A stretch of 6,907 nt of DNA from Acidobacteriota bacterium (GCA_003165615.1 PLWR01000173.1:439-7345), one strand, 5' to 3'. Shown: positions 1 to 5,391, numbered from the stretch's first letter. Notes: generated from the letters alone by a model not told the origin. Program-made: numbers and translations.

Positions 1-363
1 CAGCACCACGTTCTTCTCGTCGTTGCGATCACGGGGAAGAAGCAGGAGGTTCAGATCCTGTTCCACCTTCGCCAGGCGCTTTTCGAGTTCCATAAGTTCT
101 TCGTGCGCCATCGCTTTCATTTCCGGATCAGAAGAGGACTCATCCACCAGCGCTTTGGTATCCTTTACCGCTTTGCTGATCGTCTTCCAATCTTGAAATT
201 TCTCCACGATCTCCGTAAGGTCCGCGCGCGCCTTGGCGGTTTTCTGATAGACCGAGGGATCCGCCAACACCTCGGCCTTGCCGAGTTGCTCCGTCAGCCC
301 TTCGTACTTCGCTTCGATTTCTGCGAGCTTGTTCAAGTAGTGCAAGAGTTGCTCCGTAGACAC
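1..363 (-). CDS. prfA: Peptide chain release factor 1, N-terminal part (runs off left edge)
   Basis: RF1 reads UAA and UAG stop codons on the ribosome and triggers release of the finished protein in the cytoplasm. The 121 codons visible encode the helical N-terminal domain. They include the segments EKFQDWKTISKAVKDTK, DPEMKAMAHEEL and LLLLPRDRNDEKNVVL (about residues 55-121). The last leads into the family's conserved LLP+D..DE+N block, just before the GTGGDEA region. The codon-recognition and GGQ domains lie outside the window. The only usable start is GTG at 363: the frame is open upstream to a TGA near 433-435 but has no other plausible start codon, and translation of that stretch would read through repeat DNA. 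No convincing Shine-Dalgarno sequence precedes it; the best is GAG about 8 nt upstream. It lies 253 bp downstream of the DUF1385 gene and is probably co-transcribed with it. The family assignment is secure. Confidence 0.95.
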   Translation of the reverse strand, partial: MSTEQLLHYLNKLAEIEAKYEGLTEQLGKAEVLADPSVYQKTAKARADLTEIVEKFQDWKTISKAVKDTKALVDESSSDPEMKAMAHEELMELEKRLAKVEQDLNLLLLPRDRNDEKNVVL

Positions 364-369
364 CGCGGC

Positions 370-460
370 TCGAAATTCGAAAATCGAAATTGGAAACTGG
401 AAACTGGAAAGTCGAAAATGGAAATCCGAAACTCAAAGCTCGGAATTCGAGATCCGAAAC
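370..460. repeat. Degenerate heptamer tandem array, 13 units
   Basis: Thirteen consecutive 7-bp units can be laid end to end without gaps. The plus-strand consensus is T(C/G)GAAA(T/C), for example TCGAAAT, TCGAAAA, TGGAAAC, TGGAAAC, TGGAAAG, TGGAAAT and CCGAAAC. The last units (433-460) are more diverged. The period of 7 is visible by eye and is not a codon periodicity. The array stops 6 bp before the GTG of prfA, so it fills the space where a leader and ribosome-binding site would be expected. Similar TTTCCAGTTTCC-type intergenic repeats occur in environmental bacterial genomes, and I know of no established function for them. Confidence 0.85.
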
Positions 461-515
461 TCCCCGCGAGCCGCGTAGTTCGACCGTGTCCTCTGGTGAG
501 CCCGCGGATCTTAAC

Positions 516-559
516 GCGGAATGCACTGCGGACCTTTAAACCCAGTCCGCGCACTCCGC
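516..559. other. Strong nested hairpin between the two heptamer arrays
   Basis: On the plus strand GCGGAATGC (516-524) pairs with GCACTCCGC (551-559) over 9 positions, one of which is a wobble or mismatch depending on strand. Inside it GCGGAC (528-533) pairs perfectly with GTCCGC (545-550) around an 11-nt loop. A 3-nt bulge (525-527) separates the two stems on one side. It lies within the DUF1385-prfA intergenic gap, so the minus-strand mRNA would carry it. There is no U-run directly after it on either strand, so it is not a typical intrinsic terminator. It could be an RNA processing or stability element, or the centre of a palindromic repeat element. Confidence 0.6.
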
Positions 560-575
560 CCAGACGTTGTCACAA

Positions 576-610
576 ATTTCCAGTTTCCAGTTTCGAATTT
601 CCAGTTTCGG
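576..610. repeat. Second heptamer array, inverted relative to the first
   Basis: Five 7-bp units read on the minus strand as TGGAAAT, TGGAAAC, TCGAAAC, TGGAAAT and CCGAAAC (from 576 upward). A sixth, degenerate unit at 611-617 touches the DUF1385 stop codon at 617-619. The orientation is opposite to the array at 370-460. Positions 577-594 are an 18-bp perfect reverse complement of 393-410, so the two arrays can pair as the arms of a very long stem around the central hairpin. Confidence 0.85.
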
Positions 611-616
611 TTTTCA

Positions 617-1630
617 TCACGCCACAATCAGATCGCCGCCGCGATTCTGTTCGAGCATCATTGCCGTTTCCAGGGCCTTGATCGCGGTTTCCAGTTGGCC
701 GTCGTCAGGCTCGCGAGTGGTGACGCGCTGGAGCCAGAGGCCAGGCTGCGATGCCCATTTCCAAAGTCTTCCCTTTGACTTCGCGGCAAAACGGATGAAC
801 TCGTAGGAAATGCCGGCAATCACCGGAAGCAGAAGGATCCGTCCCAGGAATCGAAGCCAAAACGTATGAAAGGGCAGAAACATGTAGACCACCATGGCAA
901 TGCCCATCACCACCAGTAGAAAACTCGTGCCGCAACGGGGATGAAAACGTGTGCAGGCGCGCGCCGTTTCCACATCAATGGGGCCGCGTTTTTCAAAAGC
1001 CCACACCACCTTGTGCTCGGCGCCGTGATACTCAAACACTCGCTGGATTTCCTTCCATTGCGAAATCAGGAGTAGAAAACCCAGGAATAAGACAATTCGT
1101 ATTGTCCCATCCAGCATATTGAACGCAAAGATATTATCCGTCCGTGGGTACCGGTGGGTTACGACGGTGGCCAAATAGAGCGGCACAAGCTTGTAAAGAA
1201 CAATGAAAAAAACCAGCGAGAGCGCAATATTGCCAGCCAGCATCCAGCCGCTCATTTCCGTGGGCTTCCTGGGCTTCGCGGGGTCTGCACCCGCCACTTC
1301 CGGTTCCTCCAGCGCCTGCTCGGCAGAGTAGCGGAGTGCGCGCATTCCCAGCACCAGCGCCTGTCCCAGCACCCCCAGTCCACGCAAGATGGGGTACTTC
1401 AGCCAAGGATGCCTTTCCGAAGGCCGGTCCAGGTACGCTTGTGTAACTGCCAGCATACCGCCGGGCTGCCGCACCGCCACGGCATAGGAGTGCGGCGAGC
1501 GCATCATTACGCCTTCAATGACCGCCTGCCCGCCCATCAGGGCTTCTTCCGGCGCCTGAAGAAGGGGCACCGCGATCAGACGAAGCACCTGGCGTACCGT
1601 CCTGTCTAAGGCAGTTAATATGGAATTCAT
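617..1630 (-). CDS. DUF1385 (YqhQ-type) integral membrane protein
   Basis: 337 aa. This is a member of the DUF1385 family (Bacillus YqhQ); its biochemical role is not established as far as I know. Family hallmarks are present: MGGQAVIEGVMMRSPH (residues 32-47), EYHGAEHKVVWAFE (200-213), CTRFHPRCGTSFLLVV (226-241) and the PVIAGISYE block (269-277). Likely membrane segments lie at about 130-157, 177-191, 235-253 and 259-276. The C-terminal tail (about 285-337) is soluble and contains a short LETA-type internal repeat. The ATG at 1630 is preferred. The frame extends upstream to a TTG at 1693, which would add 21 residues, and neither start has a strong ribosome-binding site. The gene is followed by prfA on the same strand; YqhQ genes lie beside prfA in other bacteria too, which suggests a conserved translation-related neighbourhood. 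A promoter is seen at 1748-1776. Confidence 0.92.
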   Translation of the reverse strand: MNSILTALDRTVRQVLRLIAVPLLQAPEEALMGGQAVIEGVMMRSPHSYAVAVRQPGGMLAVTQAYLDRPSERHPWLKYPILRGLGVLGQALVLGMRALRYSAEQALEEPEVAGADPAKPRKPTEMSGWMLAGNIALSLVFFIVLYKLVPLYLATVVTHRYPRTDNIFAFNMLDGTIRIVLFLGFLLLISQWKEIQRVFEYHGAEHKVVWAFEKRGPIDVETARACTRFHPRCGTSFLLVVMGIAMVVYMFLPFHTFWLRFLGRILLLPVIAGISYEFIRFAAKSKGRLWKWASQPGLWLQRVTTREPDDGQLETAIKALETAMMLEQNRGGDLIVA

Positions 1631-1747
1631 CACCAAAGATTTCCGTTTACCCGCGAGGGGGAGCTTCACACCGAAGTCTCTTCGAAGTTGCAACCGAGCG
1701 TCCCGAGCCTGACACAGAAACGCCCCCGCAGCCCAAGGCTATAGCTC

Positions 1748-1776
1748 AGAATAACTGCAATTGCAGGGGGTGTCAA
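1748..1776 (-). promoter_or_regulatory. Sigma70-type promoter for the DUF1385-prfA transcript
   Basis: Read on the minus strand, the -35 box is a perfect TTGACA (1771-1776). The spacer is 17 bp and the -10 box is TATTCT (1748-1753, 4 of 6 to consensus). Transcription would begin near 1741. That gives a leader of about 110 nt to the ATG at 1630, or about 48 nt to the TTG at 1693. It is placed correctly for the DUF1385 gene and back to back with the plus-strand promoter of the zinc-ribbon gene. Confidence 0.6.
1755..1766. promoter_or_regulatory. 12-bp perfect palindrome in promoter spacer (possible operator)
   Basis: CTGCAATTGCAG is a perfect 12-bp palindrome lying entirely between the -35 and -10 boxes of the minus-strand promoter. 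A dimeric repressor bound here would block RNA polymerase. No recognised regulator motif is assigned; the operator role is inferred from symmetry and position only. Confidence 0.4.
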
Positions 1777-1791
1777 ATCACGGCAAGACGG

Positions 1792-1820
1792 TTTTGTTTT
1801 TGCGGCGCTCGCGCTATAAT
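1792..1820 (+). promoter_or_regulatory. Likely promoter of the zinc-ribbon gene
   Basis: There is a perfect -10 box TATAAT at 1815-1820. The -35 region is weak: TTTTGT lies at 1792-1797 with 17-bp spacing, or TTGTTT at 1794-1799 with 15-bp spacing. The transcription start would be near 1827, giving a leader of about 48 nt to the ATG at 1875. The weak -35 suggests that an activator may be needed, or that the element is only moderately active. Confidence 0.45.
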
Positions 1821-1874
1821 GGCGGCGCTTGCGTTTCAGTCAAGAAAAGATACGCGCTGGCTGGGGGCCCGCCC

Positions 1875-2240
1875 ATGACCGCTCTGTTGTTACGCCTGGG
1901 TGATGAAATCGACGACTATTGCCCGCGTTGTAAACTGCTGCTGAATCATGCGGTGGCGAGCATGGTGGGGAGCACGGTGGTGAAGGTTGTCTGCCAGACC
2001 TGCCATAGCGAACACCCTTACAAAAACGCTGAGGTCCCACCCAAAAAGAAATCGGGACCGCGTGCGGCATTGATGGATCAGGTCCTGGCAAAGGTTGCGC
2101 CCGTCGGCCCGGAACCAGAGGCGGTGGAAGAAACGCCAGAGCCCGAAGCAGCCGCGGAGCCCCGCAAGAAGAAACGTCCCGCGACTCCAGCCCGCTATAT
2201 TACCCGCCACGCCACCCGGCCCCCGCGTGGCAGGCGCTAA
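1875..2240 (+). CDS. Small zinc-ribbon-like protein with charged, proline-rich tail (unknown function)
   Basis: 121 aa from ATG 1875. I do not recognise a named family. The N-terminal half contains two CxxC knuckles, CPRC at 16-19 and CQTC at 40-43, spaced as in a single zinc ribbon. Histidines lie at 25, 44 and 47. Residues 55-121 are low complexity: a KKK cluster (57-59), a Glu/Pro/Ala-rich acidic stretch (about 78-97), a basic KKKR patch (98-101), and an Arg/Pro-rich end. That tail looks disordered and could bind nucleic acid. The frame is open upstream to about 1761, but the ATG at 1875 is preferred because it starts just before the folded part, has a G-rich run about 7-11 nt upstream, and lies after the TATAAT. 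The gene is convergent with the GT2 gene, with 13 bp between stop codons. A role in RNA, ribosome or transcription contacts is possible but is inference only. Confidence 0.75.
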   Translation: MTALLLRLGDEIDDYCPRCKLLLNHAVASMVGSTVVKVVCQTCHSEHPYKNAEVPPKKKSGPRAALMDQVLAKVAPVGPEPEAVEETPEPEAAAEPRKKKRPATPARYITRHATRPPRGRR

Positions 2241-2254
2241 GAAGCTCCCTTTTT
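2233..2254 (+). terminator. Weak intrinsic terminator candidate at zinc-ribbon gene end
   Basis: GGCGCT (2233-2238) and AGCTCC (2243-2248) can form a 5-of-6 stem around an AAGA loop, followed by a T-rich stretch from 2250. The stem overlaps the stop codon and contains one mismatch. It would serve the plus-strand gene in the 13-bp convergent gap. Support is structural only and weak. Confidence 0.25.
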
Positions 2255-3477
2255 CAGCCGCCGGATCGCCCTATCACGCGGACTTTGTCTGGCGAAACCA
2301 GCTCGTATTCCGTTCCCCGCCATTCAATCCGGCGTGTGAACCCGGCCGCGACAAAATTCCAAAGCATAATCCATGGAACCAGCGGCGATAATCGCCAATA
2401 GCAGGAAGCTTGGCCGCCAGTTTCCGTGGCAAAGAGTTCCCCCGCGACGAGGGAGCGAATATAGCCTTTGCCCGCACCGAGCAGAAGAACCATGAACAAG
2501 GTGAACGCAACTGCGGCGCGTTGTGGTGCCGTAGCGCCGGGCAGTGCCAGCGCTACTACTCCCAGCGTGATCGTGCCGCAGTAGAAAAGGTATGCGGCGA
2601 GCCCGAGCTTCCAGAAATGAGCTGCGTAAACCCGCGTAATGATGATTTGGCGAGTGGACCAGCGAAGAAATTCCCGGAGGCTCGATTCTTCCCGCGATGC
2701 CACCAGGCACCGGGGCGCAAATGCGATCTTTCCACCCGCATCGCGAACCGCGCGCGTCAGGGCGTAGTCGTCACTTACGGTGTTAGCCCAGTATCGTTCC
2801 GCAATCCCCAGATGGTGAAAATCGTCGGTGCGGATCGCCGTCGATCCACCCCAAGCAAAGTTGTGGCCATGGTCGCCCATCATGGTGGCGATCGAAGTGT
2901 CCCACGCGGCGCGCAGTCGAGAGACAAAGCCCTCCCCCGGCAGATACCATCGGAAGCCGGTGCTGACAGTGATTTGAGGGTTGGCGAGTGGCGCCACCAG
3001 CGAACGCAGCCAATCCGGGGACGGAGTCGCATCGATATCCGCAAAGACCAGCACCTTGGCGGCCCGGTTTACGGCCTCGATTCCGCGCAGCAGATTATTG
3101 ACCTTTTCTCCTCGCCCATGCGCGAGGCCCGCCACCACCAGCGACGTTTGGGGTTTGTGAATGGCGCCCGGCGCATCAGGCGCCTCCAGCCGCGCGTGCA
3201 GGCTTTGATATGCCAAGTCCCCCGGCGTGGCCACAACGAAGACAACCTGATAGTCCGGGTAGTCCTGATTCAGGAACGCGTCGACGTTGGCATCAAAGCC
3301 CGCATCCACGCCCTTGCAAGGAATCACCACGGCAGCGGATGGCGCATACCTTCCCAGTGGGGTGTTTCGCCTCCGCCGGATCAAACGGAGAAAGCGAATC
3401 CCATCAACGAGCGCCCAGGCGCTCTGCAACACCAATAGCGCACCGGCCATGAAAGAGATTTTCACTGTCCAAAGCAT
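2254..3477 (-). CDS. Membrane glycosyltransferase, family 2 / ceramide-glucosyltransferase-like (GT21/HpnI type)
   Basis: 407 aa. It probably transfers a sugar from a nucleotide-sugar donor to a lipid acceptor at the cytoplasmic face of the membrane. An N-terminal membrane anchor (about 5-28) is followed by a GT-A domain. That domain shows VVIPCKG (50-56), KVNNL (125-129), the metal-binding ADIDA motif (146-150), FAWGGSTAI (207-215) and the catalytic-base motif SDDYALT (235-241). Two or three C-terminal membrane segments (about 288-312, 320-338, 364-380) precede a conserved-looking tail, IEWRGTEYEL (384-393). This layout matches GT21-like enzymes, including hopanoid-associated HpnI, but no hopanoid genes are near, so the substrate is unknown. 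The exact (Q/R)xxRW motif is not present; LRWSTRQIIITR (271-282) occupies that place. ATG 3477 is chosen over TTG 3483; a GGGA lies about 9-12 nt upstream. The gene is divergent from the polyprenyl sugar transferase gene. Confidence 0.88.
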   Translation of the reverse strand: MLWTVKISFMAGALLVLQSAWALVDGIRFLRLIRRRRNTPLGRYAPSAAVVIPCKGVDAGFDANVDAFLNQDYPDYQVVFVVATPGDLAYQSLHARLEAPDAPGAIHKPQTSLVVAGLAHGRGEKVNNLLRGIEAVNRAAKVLVFADIDATPSPDWLRSLVAPLANPQITVSTGFRWYLPGEGFVSRLRAAWDTSIATMMGDHGHNFAWGGSTAIRTDDFHHLGIAERYWANTVSDDYALTRAVRDAGGKIAFAPRCLVASREESSLREFLRWSTRQIIITRVYAAHFWKLGLAAYLFYCGTITLGVVALALPGATAPQRAAVAFTLFMVLLLGAGKGYIRSLVAGELFATETGGQASCYWRLSPLVPWIMLWNFVAAGFTRRIEWRGTEYELVSPDKVRVIGRSGG

Positions 3478-3530
3478 CAGCAAATTCCCGCGTTACGACT
3501 AATTTAAGGTGAACACCCCGGCCGAGGGCG

Positions 3531-3539
3531 AGTGTACCA
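3531..3539 (-). promoter_or_regulatory. Possible extended -10 promoter for the GT2 gene
   Basis: On the minus strand TGGTACACT matches an extended -10 element (TGn followed by TACACT). No good -35 box is visible at the usual distance. Transcription would start near 3524, giving about a 47-nt leader before ATG 3477. It lies in the 171-bp divergent gap between the GT2 and polyprenyl transferase genes. That gap also holds a small GC hairpin (GGCGC 3562-3566 with GCGCC 3573-3577). Confidence 0.3.
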
Positions 3540-3635
3540 TAACGATCCGCGTGTTCTGACCGGCGCGGGCCAGCGCCTCGCCTCCGCGGTGAAGCGGCAC
3601 GAGATTCTGTTAAGATAGTTCCGAATCACATACTC

Positions 3636-3641
3636 GAGGGG
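3636..3641 (+). promoter_or_regulatory. Ribosome-binding site of the polyprenyl sugar transferase gene
   Basis: GAGGGG lies 7 nt before ATG 3649. It is the clearest Shine-Dalgarno sequence in the window and fixes that start codon. A TAAGAT at 3611-3616 could be a -10 box, but no -35 box supports it. Confidence 0.7.
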
Positions 3642-3648
3642 CAACATT

Positions 3649-5067
3649 ATGTTTGCGCGCCACAATCGGTTGATTGGCGTTTTCTTCCTTATCGTCGATG
3701 TCCTCCTGGCGCTGACGAGTTTCGGATTGGCGCTGGAAATTCGCTCACACCTCCCGGATGCGAGACCTTTTTATCCGCTTTCGAATTACCCCTGGTTCAT
3801 TCCCCTGACCGTCGTCTTATGGGTGGGTGTTGGGGTGGCGGCAGGAATCTACCGCGAGGTGCGGGAGGAGGATTTACGCCGTGCCTTCGCCGATCCCCTC
3901 AAGATCGGTCTTGCCGCCACGATCCTGCTCTTCGCCGTGATTTCCGCACTGAAATTGGAATTCATCAGCCGCCTGCTCCTGGGAATGTACGCGCTGATCG
4001 ATCTTCTGCTGATGATCATGTTCCGCCTGGTGGCGTGGCGCTTTGCCGCGCCCTTGCGCCGAAGCGTGGCGGGGTTTCGTAATTTCCTTCTGGTGGGGGA
4101 CGGCCCCGAGGTGGCGGAGATTGCGCGGACACTGGAAGCGAATGAAACCCGCGGGATGCGCTTATTTGGCTTCGTTCGCGTCCAGACTGGGCGCGCCGAG
4201 GCGCTCCCCGCCGGCCTCACCAGGTCATATCCGATGGTCACACTTCCGGAGCTTCCCGAGCTGCTGCGCCGCCACGTCATCGACGAAGTGATTTTTGCGG
4301 TGGGCAAGGAGGACCTGGAAAAACTCGAAGACACTTTTCTCATCTGCGAGGAAGAGGGGGTCAAGACGCGCGTCCTGCTCAGCTTTTTTCCCCAAGTCAT
4401 CTCCAAAGTTTATCTCGAACGACTGGGCTCAAAGCCTCTGCTGACATTTTCCGCCACGCCCGAAGATGAATCCTTGTTACTCAAACGAGGATTTGATTTC
4501 ATTATGGCGCTCCTTGCGCTGGTGGTGCTTTCCCCGCTTCTTTTGCTTCTGGCAGTTCTGGTCAAAGTTACTTCGCGAGGACCCATCTTCTTCACCCAAA
4601 CACGCTGTGGCCTGGGAGGGCGAAGATTTACTCTCCATAAATTCCGGTCGATGCGGGCGGACGCTGACCTTCTACGCGAGGAGCTTGAGGCGCTGAACGA
4701 AGTGGACGGTCCGGTATTCAAGATCAGGAATGATCCGCGCTGTACGCTGATCGGACGCTTCATGCGCAAGTTCAGCCTGGATGAACTCCCTCAGTTGGTC
4801 AATATCATCAAGGGAGATATGTCCTTTGTGGGTCCGCGCCCGCCTCTTCCCCAGGAAGTGGAAAAGTACGAGCGCTGGCAGCGGCGGCGCTTGCGCATGC
4901 ATCCGGGACTGACCTGTTTGTGGGCACTGGAAGGGCGCAGCAAACTCAGCTTCCGGCGCTGGATGGAGCTGGATTTGGAATACATTGACCACTGGTCAAT
5001 GATGCTCGATTGGAAAATCCTGCTGAAGACAATTCCCATCGTTCTGGTGGGCCGCGGCGCAAGTTAG
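3649..5067 (+). CDS. Polyprenyl-phosphate sugar-1-phosphate transferase (exopolysaccharide priming enzyme)
   Basis: 472 aa, the usual size for the large WbaP/CpsE-type enzymes. It transfers a sugar-1-phosphate from a UDP-sugar to undecaprenyl phosphate in the inner membrane, the first step in building a lipid-linked exopolysaccharide or O-antigen repeat unit. About four N-terminal membrane helices (8-30, 48-67, 85-103, 105-128) precede a nucleotide-binding-like domain containing FLLVGDGPEVAEIAR (146-160). The C-terminal bacterial sugar transferase domain starts at KRGFDF (279-284) with a membrane-embedded helix. It carries RGPIFFTQTRCG (310-321), KFRSMRADAD (331-340), the SLDELPQ motif (376-382) with the catalytic Asp-Glu pair expected at 378-379, and GDMSFVGPRP (389-398). 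All key motifs are intact. Whether the sugar is glucose, galactose or another cannot be told from sequence. The gene stands alone on its strand, facing a GT4 gene that is probably in the same pathway. Confidence 0.95.
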   Translation: MFARHNRLIGVFFLIVDVLLALTSFGLALEIRSHLPDARPFYPLSNYPWFIPLTVVLWVGVGVAAGIYREVREEDLRRAFADPLKIGLAATILLFAVISALKLEFISRLLLGMYALIDLLLMIMFRLVAWRFAAPLRRSVAGFRNFLLVGDGPEVAEIARTLEANETRGMRLFGFVRVQTGRAEALPAGLTRSYPMVTLPELPELLRRHVIDEVIFAVGKEDLEKLEDTFLICEEEGVKTRVLLSFFPQVISKVYLERLGSKPLLTFSATPEDESLLLKRGFDFIMALLALVVLSPLLLLLAVLVKVTSRGPIFFTQTRCGLGGRRFTLHKFRSMRADADLLREELEALNEVDGPVFKIRNDPRCTLIGRFMRKFSLDELPQLVNIIKGDMSFVGPRPPLPQEVEKYERWQRRRLRMHPGLTCLWALEGRSKLSFRRWMELDLEYIDHWSMMLDWKILLKTIPIVLVGRGAS

Positions 5068-5111
5068 CCCGAAATTCTCACCATGCGGGGCATTTTCCGA
5101 CGTCTATTAGC

Positions 5112-5145
5112 GACAATATGCCGCACCTCATATCGGACAATTTGC
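5112..5145. repeat. 10-bp imperfect direct repeat pair
   Basis: GACAATATGC (5112-5121) and GACAATTTGC (5136-5145) match at 9 of 10 positions and start 24 bp apart. Both are followed by C-rich sequence. The spacing is a little over two helical turns, which would suit paired protein-binding sites, but nothing else supports that. Confidence 0.45.
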
Positions 5146-5199
5146 ACCCCATTTTCAAGGTCTCGATGGTTTATGGTAAGTAGTTTTTTTTCAGTAAGA

Positions 5200-5265
5200 T
5201 AACGGCTTTGGAAAGAGAAAAATCACTTTTCAGACCTTCTATTTTCAATCACCTAACGGCTTTGG
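5200..5265. repeat. 12-bp perfect direct repeat TAACGGCTTTGG
   Basis: TAACGGCTTTGG occurs at 5200-5211 and 5254-5265, start to start 54 bp. In both copies TTTTCA stands exactly 6 bp upstream and a CTTTCAG or CTTTTCAG string follows downstream, so the similarity extends beyond the 12-mer. On the minus strand, the direction of the nearby promoter, the core reads CCAAAGCCGTTA. Confidence 0.7.
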
Positions 5266-5391
5266 GACCCTTGCCCTTTCAGGGACATGAAGTCGCAGAG
5301 CAATTAGCACAATTTGTCGGCTTGCCGCATCGTTCATCAATGGACCAGCCGCCGACCCGCCATCGACGCCTGACGCGGAACTGGTTATCAT
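5245..5391 (-). CDS. Hypothetical 48-aa small ORF behind the orphan promoter
   Basis: An open frame runs from ATG 5391 to a TGA at 5245-5247, encoding 48 aa that I do not recognise. A GTG at 5397 in the same frame would sit exactly at the predicted transcription start and give a leaderless 50-aa version. The N-terminal part is Ser/Gly/Ala-rich. A short hydrophobic stretch, RQIVLIALRLHV, follows at about residues 25-36, but it is too short and charged to be a clear membrane helix. There is no Shine-Dalgarno sequence because the leader would be only a few nucleotides long. The last codons lie in the second TAACGGCTTTGG repeat. It may be a chance ORF within a non-coding RNA. Confidence 0.2.
   Translation of the reverse strand: MITSSASGVDGGSAAGPLMNDAASRQIVLIALRLHVPERARVPKPLGD

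Noticed and set aside
370..460. Heptamer array as a CRISPR
   Set aside because: Units are 7 bp and contiguous. There are no 24-40 bp repeats separated by unique spacers and no cas genes.
103..681. Plus-strand 192-aa open frame
   Set aside because: It is antisense to prfA and passes through the heptamer array, which yields a repetitive Lys/Glu/Asn/Ile-rich stretch. No family resemblance; the prfA and DUF1385 frames on the other strand are clearly real.
665..700. Extra copies of the CTGGAAAC motif inside the DUF1385 gene
   Set aside because: They encode a short protein repeat (LETAIKALETAM) in frame and are explained by coding sequence rather than by spread of the intergenic heptamer array.
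2410..3438. Plus-strand 342-aa open frame
   Set aside because: It is wholly antisense to the GT2-like gene, whose protein has intact catalytic motifs. The plus-strand product has no recognisable domain and a composition typical of a GC-rich shadow frame.
5160..5192. Intrinsic terminator of the polyprenyl transferase gene at the T8 run
   Set aside because: The T-run at 5184-5191 is not preceded by a GC-rich hairpin; I could not build a convincing stem directly upstream.
5245..5300. Cyclic-di-GMP (GEMM-type) riboswitch, because of AGGGCAAGG and CAAAGCC on the minus strand
   Set aside because: Only short fragments resemble the consensus. The conserved CACGCA element and the receptor helix are missing, and no gene follows.
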